Shown piece after piece: positions 7,720-16,500 of a stretch of 42,152 nucleotides of DNA. The DNA is taken from NCBI GenBank assembly GCA_045105115.1, contig JBGCDE010000143.1:1-42152 (forward strand), written 5' to 3'. Under the pieces are notes generated by a model, which did no database searches, was not told where the DNA came from, and worked only from the letters and a program-made list of their open reading frames with translations. This DNA comes from JAUIET01 sp045105115. Its GTDB lineage: Bacteria > Pseudomonadota > Gammaproteobacteria > Pseudomonadales > JAUIET01. The position numbers and the translations under genes are program-made. Positions within the stretch are counted from its first letter, which is position 1; each line of letters begins with the position of its first letter.

Positions 7720-9438
7720 ATGATGATAAAAATACTGGCAGTCATTTCCCTAACCGCAATCTTGAACGCTTGCGTTACAAGTACAGTCACCGAACAAAGT
7801 GCAGACCTTGTATTAACGAATGCTGCGATATACACCGCTGCCGCTGGCTCAGCACAGGTAACTGCAGTTGCCATAAAAGATGGGAAATACATTGCAGTTG
7901 GTGATGACAACTCTGTGAGCCGCTTTATAGGTGAGCAATCAGAGGTGATCAATCTGCAGGGCGCTATGGCAATGCCGGGTATTAACGATGCGCACCTTCA
8001 CCCTGTGCTGGCAGGTGTTAAGGCCTTGTACGAATGCAATTTCGCCTTCACAGCTACCCCGGAAGATATCGCAGGTGCCGTGCGCGCTTGCGCTGAAAAA
8101 AATGCGGATGCGGCTTGGATTCGTGGAGGGCAGTGGGGCAGCAACTTCTTTGACCTTCATAAACTTGAATCGCCGCGTGAATTTCTGGATGCCTTGTCGT
8201 CTAGCCATGCCATCTATCTTAACGATGATTCGGGGCACAATGCTTGGGTAAACAGTAAGGCGCTGGCGCTAGCGGGTATTGATACAGATACCGCCAACCC
8301 TGAAGGTGGCACTATTGTTCGTAACGCCGGTGGCGAGGCAACAGGTGTGTTGCTGGAAACGGCGATCATGCTGATGGACAGCGCCATAGAACAATGGACG
8401 GATGAGCAGCACATAGCGGCTGCAGCGCACTCAGCGCAAACAATGAATTCTTTGGGCATTACCGGTTTCAAAGACGCGGGCTACCTGAACGCGCCGCCCA
8501 TGGCGTTTCACACCCTGGATCAGCAAGGCAAATTAAACGCGCATGCGGCCGTGTGTTTGGCAACCCCCTACGGCACACGCACTGAACCGCTGGACCTGGC
8601 AGATCTAGAGCAACGCCGCGAACGCTTTGCGTCAACGAATGTGCACACTAATTTCGTGAAGATTTTCATGGACGGCGTTCCAACACCAGCGCGCACAGCC
8701 GCCATGATTCATCCCTATCTTCCGGATGAGCAGCATGGCGACAATTATCGGGGCAGTATGCATTTGTCGGCGGAGCGTTTAACGGAAGACGTAATAGCGC
8801 TAGACAAACTAGGCTTCACCATAAAGATACACACAGCCGGCGACGGCTCAGTACGCGTCGCGTTGGATGCGATTGAAGCGGCCAGAAAGGCAAACGGTAA
8901 CAGTGGTTTGCAACATGAATTAGCGCACGGCGGCTACATTGATCCGGCGGATATGTCTAGATTCAGTAGCTTAGGCGTGGCAGCCGATTTCTCGCCGTAC
9001 TTATGGCACCCCTCACCGATCATGGATGCCGTTATCTCTGCAGTGGGTGAAGAGCGTGGCCCGCAATACTGGCCTACTCGTTCCTTGCTGGCATCCGGCG
9101 CTAGTGTTATCGCCGGGTCCGACTGGCCTTCAGCCGTGCCGAGTGCCAATCCGTGGGTTGGTTTAGAAGCGCTAGTGACGCGGCGTGACCCCCATGGCGA
9201 AGCAGAAGGAAGTCTATGGCCAGAGGAAGCAATCTCTCTCGAACAAGCTTTGCAGATTTACACCATGGCAGGTGCGAAGGCGCTAAAGCTGCAGGACGTA
9301 ACTGGCTCAATTGAAGTGGGTAAGTCGGCTGATTTAATTGTGCTGGACAGAAACTTGTTTGAAGTGCCTATTGATGAGGTATCAGACACAACTGTTCAGA
9401 AAACGTATTTTCGTGGGCGCTTGGTGTATTCGAGATAA
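7720..9438 (+). CDS. YtcJ-like amidohydrolase (amidohydrolase family 3), lipoprotein
   Basis: 572 residues. A short hydrophobic leader ends in a lipobox-like LNAC (Cys18), so it is probably lipid-anchored. His92/His94 of the HxH motif lie in NDAHLHP. Further landmarks are the GGQWGSNFF region, VKIFMDGVPTPARTA, KIHTAGDGSVRVALD, ELAHGG and the catalytic-Asp segment VIAGSDWPSAVPSANPW. The C-terminal GKSADLIVLDRNLFEVP closes the beta-sandwich. This is the amidohydrolase_3 group (YtcJ, N-substituted formamide deformylase relatives), with a metal site in a TIM barrel. Substrate is unknown. The alpha/beta hydrolase gene starts 17 bp after its stop, so they likely form an operon. Confidence 0.9.
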   Translation: MMIKILAVISLTAILNACVTSTVTEQSADLVLTNAAIYTAAAGSAQVTAVAIKDGKYIAVGDDNSVSRFIGEQSEVINLQGAMAMPGINDAHLHPVLAGVKALYECNFAFTATPEDIAGAVRACAEKNADAAWIRGGQWGSNFFDLHKLESPREFLDALSSSHAIYLNDDSGHNAWVNSKALALAGIDTDTANPEGGTIVRNAGGEATGVLLETAIMLMDSAIEQWTDEQHIAAAAHSAQTMNSLGITGFKDAGYLNAPPMAFHTLDQQGKLNAHAAVCLATPYGTRTEPLDLADLEQRRERFASTNVHTNFVKIFMDGVPTPARTAAMIHPYLPDEQHGDNYRGSMHLSAERLTEDVIALDKLGFTIKIHTAGDGSVRVALDAIEAARKANGNSGLQHELAHGGYIDPADMSRFSSLGVAADFSPYLWHPSPIMDAVISAVGEERGPQYWPTRSLLASGASVIAGSDWPSAVPSANPWVGLEALVTRRDPHGEAEGSLWPEEAISLEQALQIYTMAGAKALKLQDVTGSIEVGKSADLIVLDRNLFEVPIDEVSDTTVQKTYFRGRLVYSR

Positions 9439-9455
9439 GTTGCAGTCTCACAACT

Positions 9456-10352
9456 ATGAACATGCTGAAAAAGTTGTTAATGCTGTTGTGTGTGCTTGCC
9501 GCGCTGCTGGTGAGCTTGTACAAGATCGGGCTTCGCGATAACCCTGGTAGGCCCGCTATTGGCGTTGCCACTTCCGTGCAATCGGGTTCTGCGAACATTG
9601 AGTATTATGTTAGAGGCCCCGCAGAAGGAACGCCAGTGGTCTTGCTGCCCGGCTGGGCTCGCTCAATATCTGATTTCAATGAGCTGGTTACGGAGCTGAA
9701 TGCGGCGGGTTACAGAACCTTGGCGATCAATGCTCGCGGTGTTGAGGGCTCAACCCTGCCTGATAGTGACATGACACTGCACGCCTATGCAGCGGATGTT
9801 AAATCGGTTTTGGATACCGAGCAGTATTCTTCAGTTGCAATCGTCGCTCATGCCTACGGCAATCGCATTGCTCGCACTTTTGCCCATGACTATCCGAACC
9901 ACAGTCATGGCCTGGTTTTGCTTGCCGCTGGTGGGGAAGAGCCAACACCTAAGGCGGTCAGCCAGGCGATCATGAAAATCCAGTTTTCCTTGTTTCCTTA
10001 CGCTGTGCGCGAACAAGCCACTGAGTTCGCGTTTTTTGCCGAGGGAAATAGGGCACCACAATGGTGGGTTTCTGGTTGGTATCCTACGGCAGGAATCGCC
10101 CAAGCCAATGCCACACGTGCGATTTCAACAGGTCGCACAGACCCTGCGTGGGTGGCCGGTGGAGACGATCCAATGGTGATTTTGGAACCCGCTGAAGATG
10201 CCGCTGCGTCTGGCGCTGGAGAGGTGCTAATGCAGCGTCATCCCAATCGCGTTACTCTGCGCATTATCGATAAGGCAGGCCATGCGCTATTGCCAGAGCA
10301 ACCAGAGGAAACGGCTCGCTTGGTTATTGAGGCCTTGGCGGGCTTTCATTAA
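9456..10352 (+). CDS. Alpha/beta-hydrolase-fold protein with Ala at the nucleophile position
   Basis: 298 residues. An N-terminal hydrophobic helix (residues 4-22) acts as a signal anchor. The alpha/beta hydrolase fold is clear: VVLLPGWARS (oxyanion loop), INARGVEGS, nucleophile elbow VAHAYGNRIAR and a C-terminal catalytic-type His276 (DKAGHALLPEQP). In active enzymes the elbow is G-x-S-x-G; here it is Ala131-His132-Ala133-Tyr134-Gly135, and codon 133 is GCC at 9852-9854. Homologues with GHAxGNR elbows may form a subfamily, so this may be a natural non-serine group rather than a dead gene. It overlaps the convergent enoyl-CoA hydratase gene by 4 bp (TTAA). Confidence 0.85.
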   Translation: MNMLKKLLMLLCVLAALLVSLYKIGLRDNPGRPAIGVATSVQSGSANIEYYVRGPAEGTPVVLLPGWARSISDFNELVTELNAAGYRTLAINARGVEGSTLPDSDMTLHAYAADVKSVLDTEQYSSVAIVAHAYGNRIARTFAHDYPNHSHGLVLLAAGGEEPTPKAVSQAIMKIQFSLFPYAVREQATEFAFFAEGNRAPQWWVSGWYPTAGIAQANATRAISTGRTDPAWVAGGDDPMVILEPAEDAAASGAGEVLMQRHPNRVTLRIIDKAGHALLPEQPEETARLVIEALAGFH

Positions 10353-11149
10353 GGCGCATCGCGAATATCACCACCATCAACGATTGTCTGCATTCGCTCC
10401 AGACCGTCTTTGGATACCATCAAATCCATAAATAATGTGCGCTCGCGAGCAAGACCCTCTTCCAAAGAATAGTCAGCAGTACTTCGCACCAATTGCTTGA
10501 TGTGTCCAAGCGCTTTCGGCGGTAACGCGGCAAGGCGTTGCGCAATTTCCATTGCACGTTGCTGCACATCACCGGCAACGCATTCCATGGCAATTCCATA
10601 GTCTGCGGCCTGACGTGGCGAAATAGTTTCGCCCAGCAACATCATCTGTAGCGCGCGGCCCTGGCCAATGATGCGGGGCAAACGCTGTGTGCCTCCTGCA
10701 CCAGGAAGAATTCCGATGTTTACCTCGGGTAACCCCAGATCAAACTCGCCATCCTGCACCAGGCGAATATCACTAGCCAATGCTATTTCAAAACCACCGC
10801 CCATGGCGCTGCCATTAACAGCGGCAATGAAGGGCACAGGCAGCTCTTCCATACGGCGGTAGCAACGATGTATGTCGGCTTCAGGCGAGGGCTTGTCTAT
10901 AGAAAACTGCGCGCCTTGTTCGGCAAGATCCTTACCAAGCTGTAGCAGTTCGCCTACGTCGTAATGGCGAATAAACATACCCGGTTCGCTGCCGGTGAGA
11001 ATCACCACTCGAACCTCGTTACTAGACTGTACCTCATCCAGCACGGCTTCAAACGCTGTTGCGGTGTGTTGGTCCATGTAGTGATGCGGCGGGTTATGGA
11101 AGCGCACCGTCCAGATTCCGGAATCTTTTTCTAGTAGTAGGCGTTGCAT
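10349..11149 (-). CDS. Enoyl-CoA hydratase/isomerase family protein
   Basis: 266 residues, normal crotonase length. The oxyanion-hole segments are present (SEPGMFIRHYDV and AVNGSAMGGGFEIALASDIRL), and both catalytic glutamates are kept: Glu121 in GGGFE and Glu142 in LPEVNIGILPG, followed by AGGTQRLPR. This suggests a real hydratase rather than an isomerase-only or thioesterase variant. It probably adds water to trans-2-enoyl-CoA in beta-oxidation or a related breakdown route. The next gene upstream on the same strand is the flavin monooxygenase, beyond the RND exporter. The RND gene ends 97 bp before its start. Confidence 0.9.
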   Translation of the reverse strand: MQRLLLEKDSGIWTVRFHNPPHHYMDQHTATAFEAVLDEVQSSNEVRVVILTGSEPGMFIRHYDVGELLQLGKDLAEQGAQFSIDKPSPEADIHRCYRRMEELPVPFIAAVNGSAMGGGFEIALASDIRLVQDGEFDLGLPEVNIGILPGAGGTQRLPRIIGQGRALQMMLLGETISPRQAADYGIAMECVAGDVQQRAMEIAQRLAALPPKALGHIKQLVRSTADYSLEEGLARERTLFMDLMVSKDGLERMQTIVDGGDIRDAP

Positions 11150-11227
11150 GGCTGGGCCTTCAAAGAGAAATGAGTTTGTACCGCGCCATGATAGGTTATA
11201 AGCAGCGCCATGTCCGCAGTGCGCATT

Positions 11228-11241
11228 GCCCGACCTGACCC
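11228..11241 (-). repeat. GGGTCAGGTCGGGC repeat, copy 2
   Basis: This is an exact second copy of the 14-mer found at 3633-3646, again on the minus strand and only 5 bp past a minus-strand stop codon. It is followed by AATGCGCACTGC, which, like copy 1, contains a short palindrome (TGCGCA). The placement at gene ends suggests an extragenic repeat family. Confidence 0.5.
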
Positions 11242-11245
11242 CGCG

Positions 11246-13546
11246 TTACGCCTTCAACTCCCTATGCAGCACCCGATCAAGCTTAACCAACAACGGCGGC
11301 AAAAATAGAAAATCAACAATCAACGCCAGCAAAATAATAACCGCAGTAAGCAAGCCCATATTGCCATTGATTGCAAAATCAGATTGGGCAAGACACATAA
11401 AGCCAACAAACAACACCAGTGTGGTTACCCACAGAGCCTGACCAACGCTGGCGAATGCATAACGCACAGCGTCTTCAGCACTGCGGTTCATTTCTTTTCG
11501 CGCGCGTAAATACTTGATAAGAAAATGCACTGAATAGTCCACAACAATGCCAAGCGTCATGCCAACAACCAAGGAAATACCCATGTCGACAACGCCGCTC
11601 CACACGGCCCACAAACCGAAGCCAATTGCAGCCGGCGCCAAATTGGGGAGCAAGCTTAAAAGCCCATAACGAATAGACCTTAGAGCAAAGGCCATAAGAA
11701 GTGAGATAAGCAATAAAGCCAGTGTGGTGCCCAACAACATGCCAATAATATTGCGGTGTGCCAAATGTGCAAACATAAGCATGGTGCTACTCACATTTAC
11801 TTCATATTGCGGTGCGTTGTCTGCAAACCATTGAACGATGTGCTGTTCATGGTCAACCAGTTCCTGGGAGGCTACGTCGCGAAACGTGGCTACTATTCGG
11901 GTGGATGACTGATCAATATTAAGTTGGTTGCTGAGGTCCAGGTTAAAGGGCAGGGACATTTCATAAAGCAATAAGTATTGCGCTGCTAATTCTCTGCTGT
12001 CTGGTAAGCGATACCATTCGGCTTGGTCACCGTGCATGTTTTTATTCAAACGTTTGTACACGTCTGTCATGCTGCTCACATGGTCTGTTGATTCTTGCGC
12101 CCGCAGCCATGCAACCAGGTTTTGCGTGTGCTCAATAAACTCAGGCTCGTTAACGCCGCCTTCCGTTTTGCTGTCAACAGACACCTCAATCGTTGTCAGG
12201 CCAGAGATTTTCTCTTCCATTAAATCCGCAGCGTATCTGAAGGGTATTGATTCGGCGAGAAAGTTCTTTGGGTCGTTGTTTATCGCGTTCAGAGGCATTA
12301 ACAGGCTAACGCCAATAATCGCTATCGACATGGTCGGCAATAAAAAACGGCGCTTTTCTATCACAAAGTCGGCCAGGGTATGCATGAAATCCGTGGCGTT
12401 GTGCGGCTGTTGCTTTACTCGAAACGGAAGTATTGATATCAAGGCAGGAAACAATGTAATGGAGAAAACAAAAGCCAGTAGCATGCCTGTTGCTACCATG
12501 TTGCCCAAATCCTGAAACGGCGGCGAGTCTGAAAAATTCATGCTTAAGAAGCCAACCGCGGTTGTAATGCTGGTCAGCATGATGGGCTGAAAATTGAGTT
12601 GCAAACTGTTCAGCAGCGCATCCTTTTTACTCTCGCCTTCGCGCATATTGAACACAAGCGTTGTCAATATATGCACGCAATCTGCTACTACCAAAGTCAA
12701 AATCATAATAGGTGCTGATGAAGAAGCGCCCGTGAGAAAAAAACCTGTCCAGCCTGCCAGGCCCATGGTGGTTGCTATGCTGGCAATCACGATAATCAGT
12801 ATTGAAACAGTGCCCGTTACTGTTCGAAAAACCGCTGCAACAATTAGCATGACCAAAAGGAACATCAGCGGTACCAAACTGACGTTGTCGTTAATTGCCG
12901 CTTCAAGAAATGCGGTATTCAGCATGGTGATGCCAGACAAATGAACCTTAACGCCCGGGTTGTTTGCTTCAAAATCAGCGGCTAACTGTCGAACCGCTGC
13001 GGCTACTGCCGGTTCTTCACTTAGAATGTCTTCCCCAGGCAGATCAATGGTTACGTTTATTACCGTGGCTCGCCCGTCTTTTGCCACCAGCTTGTTAACA
13101 AGTAATGGTTCATTGAGAGCAATTTGTTCTATTCGAAGCAAGTCTTCAGCGCTAAAGGACGAAGCATTAGACACAAGGTCTTCAACAATAAGGTCGTCTT
13201 CTTCGGCGTAGGTGTGCTGATGGTTGATGATGGAATCAATGCGACTGGAATACGGAACGCTCCAGGCATCACTCGTGAGATCGCGAATAGCGGGAATCAA
13301 TTCGGACGTAAAAATGCTTCCGCTATCTGGCACTATCAGAATGGCTACGTTGTCATTTCCACCGTATACCTCTTCCATAAGCCTGAAGGCCGACAACTGC
13401 GGGTTTTCAGAACTGAAATAGACTTCGTAGTCGCTGATATAGCGCAATTTAGGGGCGCCTAGGGCAGCAGCAATCACGACGATCAGCGACAACACAATAA
13501 CCATCACTGGATGGTGAACTATCCAGGAGAAAAAATTTCTTTGCAT
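11246..13546 (-). CDS. RND/MMPL-superfamily exporter
   Basis: 766 residues with the two-fold RND layout. TM1 is near residues 11-30, followed by a large periplasmic loop with PDSGSIF. A five-helix bundle with ILTLVVADCVHILTTLVFNMREG follows, and the second half repeats the plan with GMTLGIVVDYSVHFLIKYLRARKE. The acidic residues in these helices fit proton relay. The size and single-chain form match COG1033 predicted exporters (HpnN/MmpL relatives), which move hydrophobic lipids such as hopanoids out of the inner membrane. No outer-membrane or adaptor partner is adjacent. It lies between the crotonase and monooxygenase genes on the same strand. Confidence 0.88.
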   Translation of the reverse strand: MQRNFFSWIVHHPVMVIVLSLIVVIAAALGAPKLRYISDYEVYFSSENPQLSAFRLMEEVYGGNDNVAILIVPDSGSIFTSELIPAIRDLTSDAWSVPYSSRIDSIINHQHTYAEEDDLIVEDLVSNASSFSAEDLLRIEQIALNEPLLVNKLVAKDGRATVINVTIDLPGEDILSEEPAVAAAVRQLAADFEANNPGVKVHLSGITMLNTAFLEAAINDNVSLVPLMFLLVMLIVAAVFRTVTGTVSILIIVIASIATTMGLAGWTGFFLTGASSSAPIMILTLVVADCVHILTTLVFNMREGESKKDALLNSLQLNFQPIMLTSITTAVGFLSMNFSDSPPFQDLGNMVATGMLLAFVFSITLFPALISILPFRVKQQPHNATDFMHTLADFVIEKRRFLLPTMSIAIIGVSLLMPLNAINNDPKNFLAESIPFRYAADLMEEKISGLTTIEVSVDSKTEGGVNEPEFIEHTQNLVAWLRAQESTDHVSSMTDVYKRLNKNMHGDQAEWYRLPDSRELAAQYLLLYEMSLPFNLDLSNQLNIDQSSTRIVATFRDVASQELVDHEQHIVQWFADNAPQYEVNVSSTMLMFAHLAHRNIIGMLLGTTLALLLISLLMAFALRSIRYGLLSLLPNLAPAAIGFGLWAVWSGVVDMGISLVVGMTLGIVVDYSVHFLIKYLRARKEMNRSAEDAVRYAFASVGQALWVTTLVLFVGFMCLAQSDFAINGNMGLLTAVIILLALIVDFLFLPPLLVKLDRVLHRELKA

Positions 13547-13738
13547 GAACCCTTTGCAACAACGTGAGTTAGCGAGATACGCATAATATCGTGGATTTTA
13601 GCAAATGTGGAAGGTTGGGTCCCTATTACGACACACCGCACTCAAGCCCGATAGTATAAATGCTTCTGCAAATTCCAGGGCGCTATGCAAAACGCACTTT
13701 GGCCGTAAACATCAAGCATCAGAAGTTCTATAAACGTG

Positions 13739-15520
13739 CTACTGAACAGAATCGGGCTTGGATTCCATGAGCGGTGAAATCATCTGTTCCTGGCAAGCTT
13801 TAATCTGCAGGGCAAGATACTTTGAAAATATTCGGCTTTGCGCGAAGCTACCACCGGTAAACCATAGGCCGGGCTGAGCTGTGCGAACCCACATATTTCG
13901 CAGCTCCTGGCCAGCACCAAAGCCCCATACTGGGCCAACGCGATCAGCCACTTCTTTGCCTAAGAGCTTGCTGACCAGCGCCTCTGAACCCTCAAAGCCA
14001 GTCGCTAAAATTATACTATCGGCGGCAACGGTGTTGCCGTTTTTCAATTGTGCGCCATCGGCTACGAAAGACTCTATATCGTCATATTGAATAACACCAA
14101 CCTTGCCTTCCACAATCAGCTCAGAGCACCCTACATTAAAGTAGTAGCCACCGCCGCGCCGCATGTATTTAAATTGCCAGCCATCGGTGTCTTCATGGTC
14201 AATTTTAAAGCCGGCGTTTTCAAGCCCATCTAATAGAGTTTTGTCGAGCCTGGTAGATTCTTTTGTCAGGCCTTGGTGTGCGGCTACAAAGGGTTGATAG
14301 GGTGTTGCGGTAGCGATTAAGTCTTTTGTTTCGAAGCTCAAATCTTCGTTGTACAGAGTGTAGGGAAGTTGTGCGCTGGGCTCTACGTTAATCACGCTTG
14401 CGGAACCGCGCTGAATTAATGAGACAGATGCCCCATTGGAATACAGGTCTTGTGCCATGTCGTGTGCACTGGTGCCGGTACCAATTATCAAAACTCTCCT
14501 ACCTTTGTAGTCTTCTGCGCCGGAATACGCGCTGGAATGAATCACTTCACCATCAAACTGATTCAGCGTTGGAATATCTGGCAGCTTGGGAATGCTACTA
14601 ACACTGGTGGCAAACACAATGTGACGTGGGCGCATCTGCCGAACGCCTTGGGTTTGTTTTAGCTCAATAGTCCATTGTTGTTCATCAGTGTTGTATTGCC
14701 CGCCGATAAACTCAGTGTTTGTCCAGACGTTCAATTCCATTGCTTCGGCATAGTATTCAAACCAGCCGGCCAGTTTATCTTTAGGAATATACACCGGCCA
14801 ATTCGGCGGAAAGGGCATGTACGGCAGGTGGTTCACGTGAATTTGATTGTGCAGCACCAATGCGTGATAGCGCTTGCGCCAGTTATCACCAATGCGCTCT
14901 TCCTGGTCCACGACCAAAGTGTCTACGCCTAACTGGGTTAACCGCGCTGCAGCCGCAAGCCCTGCCTGACCACCGCCCACTACAAGCACTTCAGGATCAC
15001 GGCCATCATAACCAGCCGCAAGTTCCCTGCGGTCTAACCAATTGGGGCCAGCGAAATTGCGGGAATAGGTATGGCCACTGGGCCTGGCGGTGCCAATGCG
15101 TTCTTCAAAGCCAGCTAACTCCGTTAGCGATGTCATCATCGTCCACGCCTTTAGCGGTTGTTTTGCGCTTGGCTCATTAAGAAATCGTACAACACCTTGG
15201 CAAGCGCCTACCTGAGTATGGAAGCCGAACACCGCTTCTAATACGCCTTTCTTGCCACCGCGTTGTGTTATTCGTGGGGCGGTTGCGTCTAAATCAATAT
15301 GAAAAGAATATGGCGACAACCGCGCTGCGCATAAACACAGAGATTCTGCTACGGCATCTAAACCGCTGGTAGTTTCTATGTTCCAGCTCAAGGCAAGTAA
15401 GTCACGCCAATGGCAGTCGCTCTGGAATAAGGCGGCCACTTCAGTCTGGTTTGCGCTGGTGATGGAGGCTTCAAAGCTTGCCAGCCATTGCTCAACGAAG
15501 GTTGCTGTATCTGGATTCAT
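13739..15520 (-). CDS. Flavin-dependent monooxygenase with N-terminal SnoaL-like domain
   Basis: 593 residues. Residues about 8-135 look like a SnoaL/NTF2-like domain (FVEQWLASFEASI, LFQSDCHWRDLL). The rest is a two-dinucleotide flavoprotein: FAD GxGxxG at about 182-187 (VLVVGGGQAGLAAAARL), and NADP GxGxxS at about 347-352 (VLIIGTGTSAHDMAQDL). A final ATGFEGSE segment follows. This architecture is common in bacterial proteins annotated as FAD/NAD(P)-binding or flavin-containing monooxygenases (YUCCA-like), often fused to an NTF2-like domain. It may oxidise a carbonyl, amine or hydrophobic compound; the substrate is unknown. The 192 bp between it and the RND gene contain nothing clear. Confidence 0.88.
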   Translation of the reverse strand: MNPDTATFVEQWLASFEASITSANQTEVAALFQSDCHWRDLLALSWNIETTSGLDAVAESLCLCAARLSPYSFHIDLDATAPRITQRGGKKGVLEAVFGFHTQVGACQGVVRFLNEPSAKQPLKAWTMMTSLTELAGFEERIGTARPSGHTYSRNFAGPNWLDRRELAAGYDGRDPEVLVVGGGQAGLAAAARLTQLGVDTLVVDQEERIGDNWRKRYHALVLHNQIHVNHLPYMPFPPNWPVYIPKDKLAGWFEYYAEAMELNVWTNTEFIGGQYNTDEQQWTIELKQTQGVRQMRPRHIVFATSVSSIPKLPDIPTLNQFDGEVIHSSAYSGAEDYKGRRVLIIGTGTSAHDMAQDLYSNGASVSLIQRGSASVINVEPSAQLPYTLYNEDLSFETKDLIATATPYQPFVAAHQGLTKESTRLDKTLLDGLENAGFKIDHEDTDGWQFKYMRRGGGYYFNVGCSELIVEGKVGVIQYDDIESFVADGAQLKNGNTVAADSIILATGFEGSEALVSKLLGKEVADRVGPVWGFGAGQELRNMWVRTAQPGLWFTGGSFAQSRIFSKYLALQIKACQEQMISPLMESKPDSVQ

Positions 15521-15664
15521 AGAGCGTCGTTCAAAAGAATTACAAATAAAGAGTATGAACGAGAATCTGGTTTGGTTCTCAATTGTCTTTGCTTATTCGC
15601 TAAATCAAAGTGTGCTAGTAAGGCGCTGTTGGAATTTAGTCTCAGTGCAAGGCTTGAGAAATGA

Positions 15665-15901
15665 CTATTCAGCCTTTTTAACCCGTATTTTGTTGTCGCC
15701 GATTTTTTGATCGTTCAAGGTCTTGATTGCTGTTTTCGCATCACCCACTTTGGGCATTTCAACAAAGCCAAAGCCTTTGGATAATTTGCTTTCTTTGTCT
15801 ACAACTAAGGTGCATGACTGCACGGCACCGAATTCTTGAAAGATATTTTTCAGCTCTTCTTCTGTTGTTGATCGATCCAAGTTACGTACTAGTATTTTCA
15901 T
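15665..15901 (-). CDS. Small RRM RNA-binding protein
   Basis: 78 residues, a single RNA recognition motif and nothing else. RNP2 is ILVRNL (residues 3-8) and RNP1 is KGFGFVEM (42-49), with both aromatic RNA-stacking residues present. Bacterial one-domain RRM proteins (Rbp type, seen in cyanobacteria and marine proteobacteria) are thought to bind RNA in cold or stress conditions. Adjacent to a cold-shock gene on the same strand, but separated from it by a strong terminator, so it has its own promoter. A GGAA sequence a few bases before the ATG serves as ribosome-binding site. Confidence 0.9.
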   Translation of the reverse strand: MKILVRNLDRSTTEEELKNIFQEFGAVQSCTLVVDKESKLSKGFGFVEMPKVGDAKTAIKTLNDQKIGDNKIRVKKAE

Positions 15902-16005
15902 AAGTATTCCAATTGGCCGATGTTCGTTAATGACATGTTTTCACTTCGTATAAAACAGTGCGCATCTTATACCGGACGTTACCTGGTATGTATGGCTGCA
16001 CTGGA

Positions 16006-16040
16006 CACAAAAAAGGGCAAGCTTTAGCAGCTTGCCCTTT
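16006..16040 (-). terminator. Intrinsic terminator of the cold-shock gene
   Basis: On the minus strand AAAGGGCAAGCT pairs perfectly with AGCTTGCCCTTT around a 5-nt loop, giving a 12-bp stem (16012-16040), and is followed by a T run continuing into the downstream sequence. It begins about 20 bp past the cold-shock stop codon. Confidence 0.9.
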
Positions 16041-16060
16041 CGAAGAAAATACTAAAGCTG

Positions 16061-16270
16061 TTAGACAGCGATAATATTCTCAGCTTGAGGGCCTTTTTGG
16101 CCTTGAGTTACATTGAACTCTACGGCTTGGCCTTCTGTGAGTGTTTTAAAGCCCGAGCTCACGATGGCACTAAAGTGCGCAAACACGTCAGGGCCAGACT
16201 TTTGCTCAATAAAGCCGAAGCCTTTTGACTCGTTAAACCATTTTACGGTTCCGGTAGTTGTTGTAGACAT
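16061..16270 (-). CDS. Cold-shock protein (CspA family)
   Basis: 69 residues from the ATG at 16270, the family length; a longer reading to 16309 adds an unrelated leader and is not preferred. RNP1 (KGFGFIEQ) and RNP2 (VFAHFSAI) are both present, with the starting GTVKWFNESKGFGFI typical of CspA. These one-domain OB-fold proteins bind single-stranded RNA or DNA and act as RNA chaperones. AGGAAAA upstream is a fair ribosome-binding site. The gene ends in a strong terminator and seems monocistronic. A likely leader of about 150 nt would fit cold-regulated csp genes. Confidence 0.95.
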   Translation of the reverse strand: MSTTTTGTVKWFNESKGFGFIEQKSGPDVFAHFSAIVSSGFKTLTEGQAVEFNVTQGQKGPQAENIIAV

Positions 16271-16425
16271 AACAGATTTTCCTGTAGATAAGTATAAATG
16301 TGCCTTCATAAGGCATGAATAGCGAAAAAACAGACAGAGATTTAGAAACTACAGGACGAAGAACTTCAGGAATGCTACGAATTGGAGAATGTAAAAAAGA
16401 GGCTAACTTTCTAGCTGTGATTAAC

Positions 16426-16452
16426 GTTATAGCCTTACAGCGTTAAAGTCAA
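16426..16452 (-). promoter_or_regulatory. Candidate promoter and long leader of the cold-shock gene
   Basis: Minus-strand TTGACT (16447-16452) and TATAAC (16426-16431) are separated by 15 bp, shorter than ideal. If used, transcripts would carry a leader of roughly 150 nt before the ATG at 16270, comparable to the long cspA leader. This is tentative. Confidence 0.35.
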
Positions 16453-16500
16453 ATTGTTTCTTCCACCTTTTCCGGACAATTGGTGGGATTGATGCCAGAG

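Noticed and set aside
12036..12515. 159-codon open frame opposite the RND exporter
   Set aside because: It lies wholly within a well-supported gene with conserved RND motifs on the other strand and shows no family features.
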